Assembly (NCBI GenBank): GCA_910584695.1
Contig: CAJUBR010000007.1
Span: 7,189 to 62,640 of the forward strand
From: an uncultured Lachnospiraceae bacterium
GTDB taxonomy: Bacteria > Bacillota > Clostridia > Lachnospirales > Lachnospiraceae
DNA: 55,452 nucleotides
Direction: 5' to 3'
In this document: positions 54,013-55,452 of the stretch, in pieces
Position numbering within the stretch: position 1 is the first letter of the stretch
Layout of the letters: every line of letters starts with the position of its first letter
The notes under the pieces: generated by a model
The model's database searches: none
Told to the model about the DNA's origin: nothing
The model's input: only the letters and a program-made list of their open reading frames with translations
Translations under genes and position numbers: made by a program

Positions 54013-54051
54013 AAGCAAACCTAGTAAAATCAAAGGTTTGCTTATTTTTTT
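54013..54051 (+). terminator. Terminator inside the island, after tRNA-Leu
   Basis: aagcaaacc (54013-54021) pairs with ggtttgctt (54035-54043), followed by seven T at 54045-54051. It now ends the tRNA transcript; the original terminator is displaced to beyond 55219. Confidence 0.85.
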
Positions 54052-54081
54052 ATGAAAAGTGGTGAATACCGCTTGAACACC

Positions 54082-54357
54082 TTATTTATCTTTGCTTTCC
54101 AAGGCTTGGTCTGCTTGTATCCCAAGCCCCAAGTGTTCAAATGCTTTAATGCGGTCTTCTTCGTTCTCTACATTGCGTAAATAATGAAGGGTAGTAGAAA
54201 TATCGCTATGCTCCATAAGCTTACTGATAGTAGCAAGGTTTTTACCGTCATAGGCGGTAGAAGCACAATGAAAGCGTATTTTGTGGGAAGAATGGTATGC
54301 CGCATTCTTCACAATACCAGTATAAGGAGTACAAATGGGGAATACATAATTCCGCAT
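54082..54357 (-). pseudogene. C-terminal fragment of a tyrosine integrase
   Basis: 91 residues, MRNYVFPICTPY..; HKIRFHCASTAYDGKNLATI and SKLMEHSDISTTLHYLRNV correspond to the last catalytic part of tyrosine recombinases (R..H and Tyr near the end). The core-binding domain and first catalytic Arg are missing, so the enzyme is dead. It is oriented toward attL, the position expected for the integrase of a tRNA-targeting element. The ATG at 54357 is only the first available codon. Confidence 0.75.
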
Positions 54358-54408
54358 TGGCTTGAAAATAATGTATAAATGAGTTTTGGGTGAGTTGGAA
54401 AATTTTTA

Positions 54409-54437
54409 TTGATTTTTTGAAAGAAATGAATATAATA
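54409..54437 (+). promoter_or_regulatory. Promoter of the type III toxin-antitoxin locus
   Basis: TTGATT (54409-54414), a 17-base spacer and TATAAT (54432-54437). Transcription would start near 54444, 20 bases before the first tandem repeat. Confidence 0.75.
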
Positions 54438-54462
54438 TAAGTGAGCAGAAGAATTTGCTCGA

Positions 54463-54607
54463 TTTAAGTGCATTGCTACTTTGAGTGCAAACCTTTAATT
54501 TAAGTGCTTCACTACTTGGAATGTGAACCTTTAATTTAAGTGCTTCGCAGCTTGAAATGCGGATTGTTAATTTTCGGGGAGATAATTGCTTATCTCCCCG
54601 TTTTGTT
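54463..54607 (+). ncRNA. Candidate type III antitoxin RNA: three ~36-bp tandem repeats plus terminator
   Basis: Three head-to-tail units of about 36 bases, each opening with atttaagtgc (54463, about 54498, about 54534), differing at several places: unit 1 is nearest the promoter, and the third ends ggattgtta. Directly after them is an 11-bp perfect hairpin, cggggagataa (54575-54585) with ttatctccccg (54590-54600), then tttt. In type III systems the antitoxin is a repeat RNA of this kind; the hairpin lowers read-through so that little toxin is made. The toxin-like gene starts 18 bases past the terminator. The toxin would cut the RNA into single-repeat units that bind it. Confidence 0.8.
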
Positions 54608-54624
54608 ACACTAGGGAGAATGGA

Positions 54625-55131
54625 ATGGATTTTTACCGCATAGATGAAAAGTATAATAGATTTCTTCAAAAATATGAAAAAGAAAAAAGAGGTATTACAA
54701 AAGTTCCTAATATTCGATATACTGACCGTAATAAATTTGCATTTGGTGCTGTTATGCAGGTAAATGGAATAAATTATTATGTATCTGTATCATCATTTGA
54801 TAAGAAGCAGGAAACCAATATTTTAATTTGTGTGCCGGGAGATGAAAAAGAGATTAAAGGCTCATTGCGATTTAATTATATGATTCCTGTTCAGGAAGAA
54901 TGTCTTGAGAAATTGGTAATCAAAGATATTGAAGATGAAAAGTATCGGCTATTGCTTAATAAGGAGTACCGATTTTGTATGGATAATGCGGAGAGGATAC
55001 AAAGGAAGGCTGATAAAATATATGAGATGGTTACAACAAATCGCAAGCAGATTTTAACAGATAATAGTTGTGCGTTTCATATTTTAGAGGATGGGTATCG
55101 GGAATACATAAAAAAATATATAGACGCATGA
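54625..55131 (+). CDS. ToxN/AbiQ-family endoribonuclease toxin (type III toxin-antitoxin)
   Basis: 168 residues, the family's usual size. MDFYRIDEKYNRFLQKYEKE, then FGAVMQVNGINYYVSVSS near 40-60, the MIPV motif in RFNYMIPVQEECLEKL (about 90-105), and a helical tail with YRLLLNKEYRFCMDNAERI and KADKIYEM (about 115-145) follow the ToxN/AbiQ layout. These toxins are sequence-specific RNases held inactive by repeat RNA; many abort phage infection. Start: ATG 54625 after agggag; an ATG five bases earlier is out of frame. The gene comes directly after the repeat RNA and terminator. The assignment rests on both the protein and the upstream array. Confidence 0.85.
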   Translation: MDFYRIDEKYNRFLQKYEKEKRGITKVPNIRYTDRNKFAFGAVMQVNGINYYVSVSSFDKKQETNILICVPGDEKEIKGSLRFNYMIPVQEECLEKLVIKDIEDEKYRLLLNKEYRFCMDNAERIQRKADKIYEMVTTNRKQILTDNSCAFHILEDGYREYIKKYIDA

Positions 55132-55193
55132 ACACTTTTCACTGACGAAGTTCTCAAAGCTCCTTTCTTCAATGGTTTTGGCGACTAAATGCA

Positions 55194-55219
55194 TTCGATT
55201 CCGGTCGCCGGCATTGAAT
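55194..55219. repeat. attR: second copy of the 26-bp tRNA-Leu end
   Basis: Exact copy of 53877-53902, in the same orientation, 1317 bases apart. It lies in otherwise non-tRNA sequence. A T-run (55221-55226) follows, probably the original tRNA-Leu terminator tail. Confidence 0.88.
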
Positions 55220-55287
55220 CTTTTTTGTTGTACACCTGATAGAAAGGTCGAATAGTCACTTTACAGGACAACGACTATGGGTATCTA

Positions 55288-55317
55288 TTGACAAAATACA
55301 CTTTATAACAGTATTAT
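55288..55317 (+). promoter_or_regulatory. Promoter of the last gene
   Basis: TTGACA (55288-55293), 18-base spacer, TATTAT (55312-55317), about 60 bases before the ATG at 55380. Confidence 0.55.
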
Positions 55318-55379
55318 GTATAAAATATTTACTGATGATAGTATAGACAGAGGATTGATGGATCCGGGAGGGGATTTTT

Positions 55380-55452
55380 ATGAAAAGAAAAAGAACATTA
55401 CAGGAAATTGCTTTTGTTATATTTCTTTTAGCTGCAATTGTTATTTTGTTTT
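55380..55452 (+). CDS. Start of a membrane protein gene (partial)
   Basis: 24 codons to the window end: MKRKRTLQEIAFVIFLLAAI, then VILF. Basic residues and then a hydrophobic helix suggest a signal anchor. The ribosome site gggagggga and a promoter upstream support a real gene. The family cannot be told from this much. Confidence 0.7.
   Translation, partial: MKRKRTLQEIAFVIFLLAAIVILF

Noticed and set aside
54463..54569. CRISPR array
   Set aside because: The repeats are contiguous with no spacers, and no cas genes are present; they fit a type III antitoxin RNA.

Overview
The window looks like chromosome of a spore-forming, AT-rich Firmicute, most probably Lachnospiraceae (Clostridia). Evidence for this is the run hup-rqcP-yabP-yabQ-divIC-spoIIE-tilS-hpt-ftsH with spoVT just upstream, other sporulation-type genes (a CotS-like protein, a YtvI-like permease), clostridial AGGAGG ribosome sites with some TTG starts, and a pyrB-pyrI pair. 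This is inference from gene content; no 16S gene is present.

Layout. 1-24.5 kb is mostly housekeeping on the + strand: uvrA, a secreted CHAP/cell-wall-binding protein, a MerR-type regulator, an atypical carbamoyltransferase, a FapA-like protein, pyrBI, murA, a response regulator with a degenerate receiver, a pseudouridine synthase, a LytTR/GHKL two-component pair, a YtvI-like permease, proS, cca, a CotS-like pseudokinase, a PEGA lipoprotein and a phosphoglucomutase. 24.5-36.2 kb is an accessory region. It holds an internally deleted Rpn-type nuclease, a RelB/RelE toxin-antitoxin pair between two 131-bp direct repeats, decayed genes, an acetyltransferase, a BlaR1/BlaI-like sensor-repressor pair with no beta-lactamase, and an integrative mobilizable element (MobV relaxase, palindromic candidate oriT, two short-repeat arrays, excisionase, XRE regulator, tyrosine integrase). 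36.3-39 kb is a sulfur/redox cluster (rhodanese, thioredoxin-reductase-like protein, O-acetylhomoserine sulfhydrylase). 39.3-42.1 kb has a chemoreceptor, a Dabb protein and a methyltransferase. 42.3-51.1 kb is the sporulation/division/tRNA-modification block. 51.4-53.6 kb is a GH13 glucanohydrolase, followed by tRNA-Tyr and tRNA-Leu.

The most striking locus is at the right end. The last 26 bases of and just past tRNA-Leu(UAA) recur exactly 1.3 kb downstream, which defines the two ends of a small integrated island. It holds the C-terminal stub of a tyrosine integrase and, after its own promoter, three tandem repeats of about 36 bp, a strong terminator hairpin and a ToxN/AbiQ-like gene. This is the architecture of a type III (RNA antitoxin/endoribonuclease) toxin-antitoxin or abortive-infection system.

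Other points of interest are a dispersed palindromic intergenic element whose second hairpin is kept in shape but not in sequence, 11-bp inverted repeats between the two tRNA genes, and several proteins that have lost key catalytic residues. All functions are assigned by reading motifs and gene order; no database search was run.
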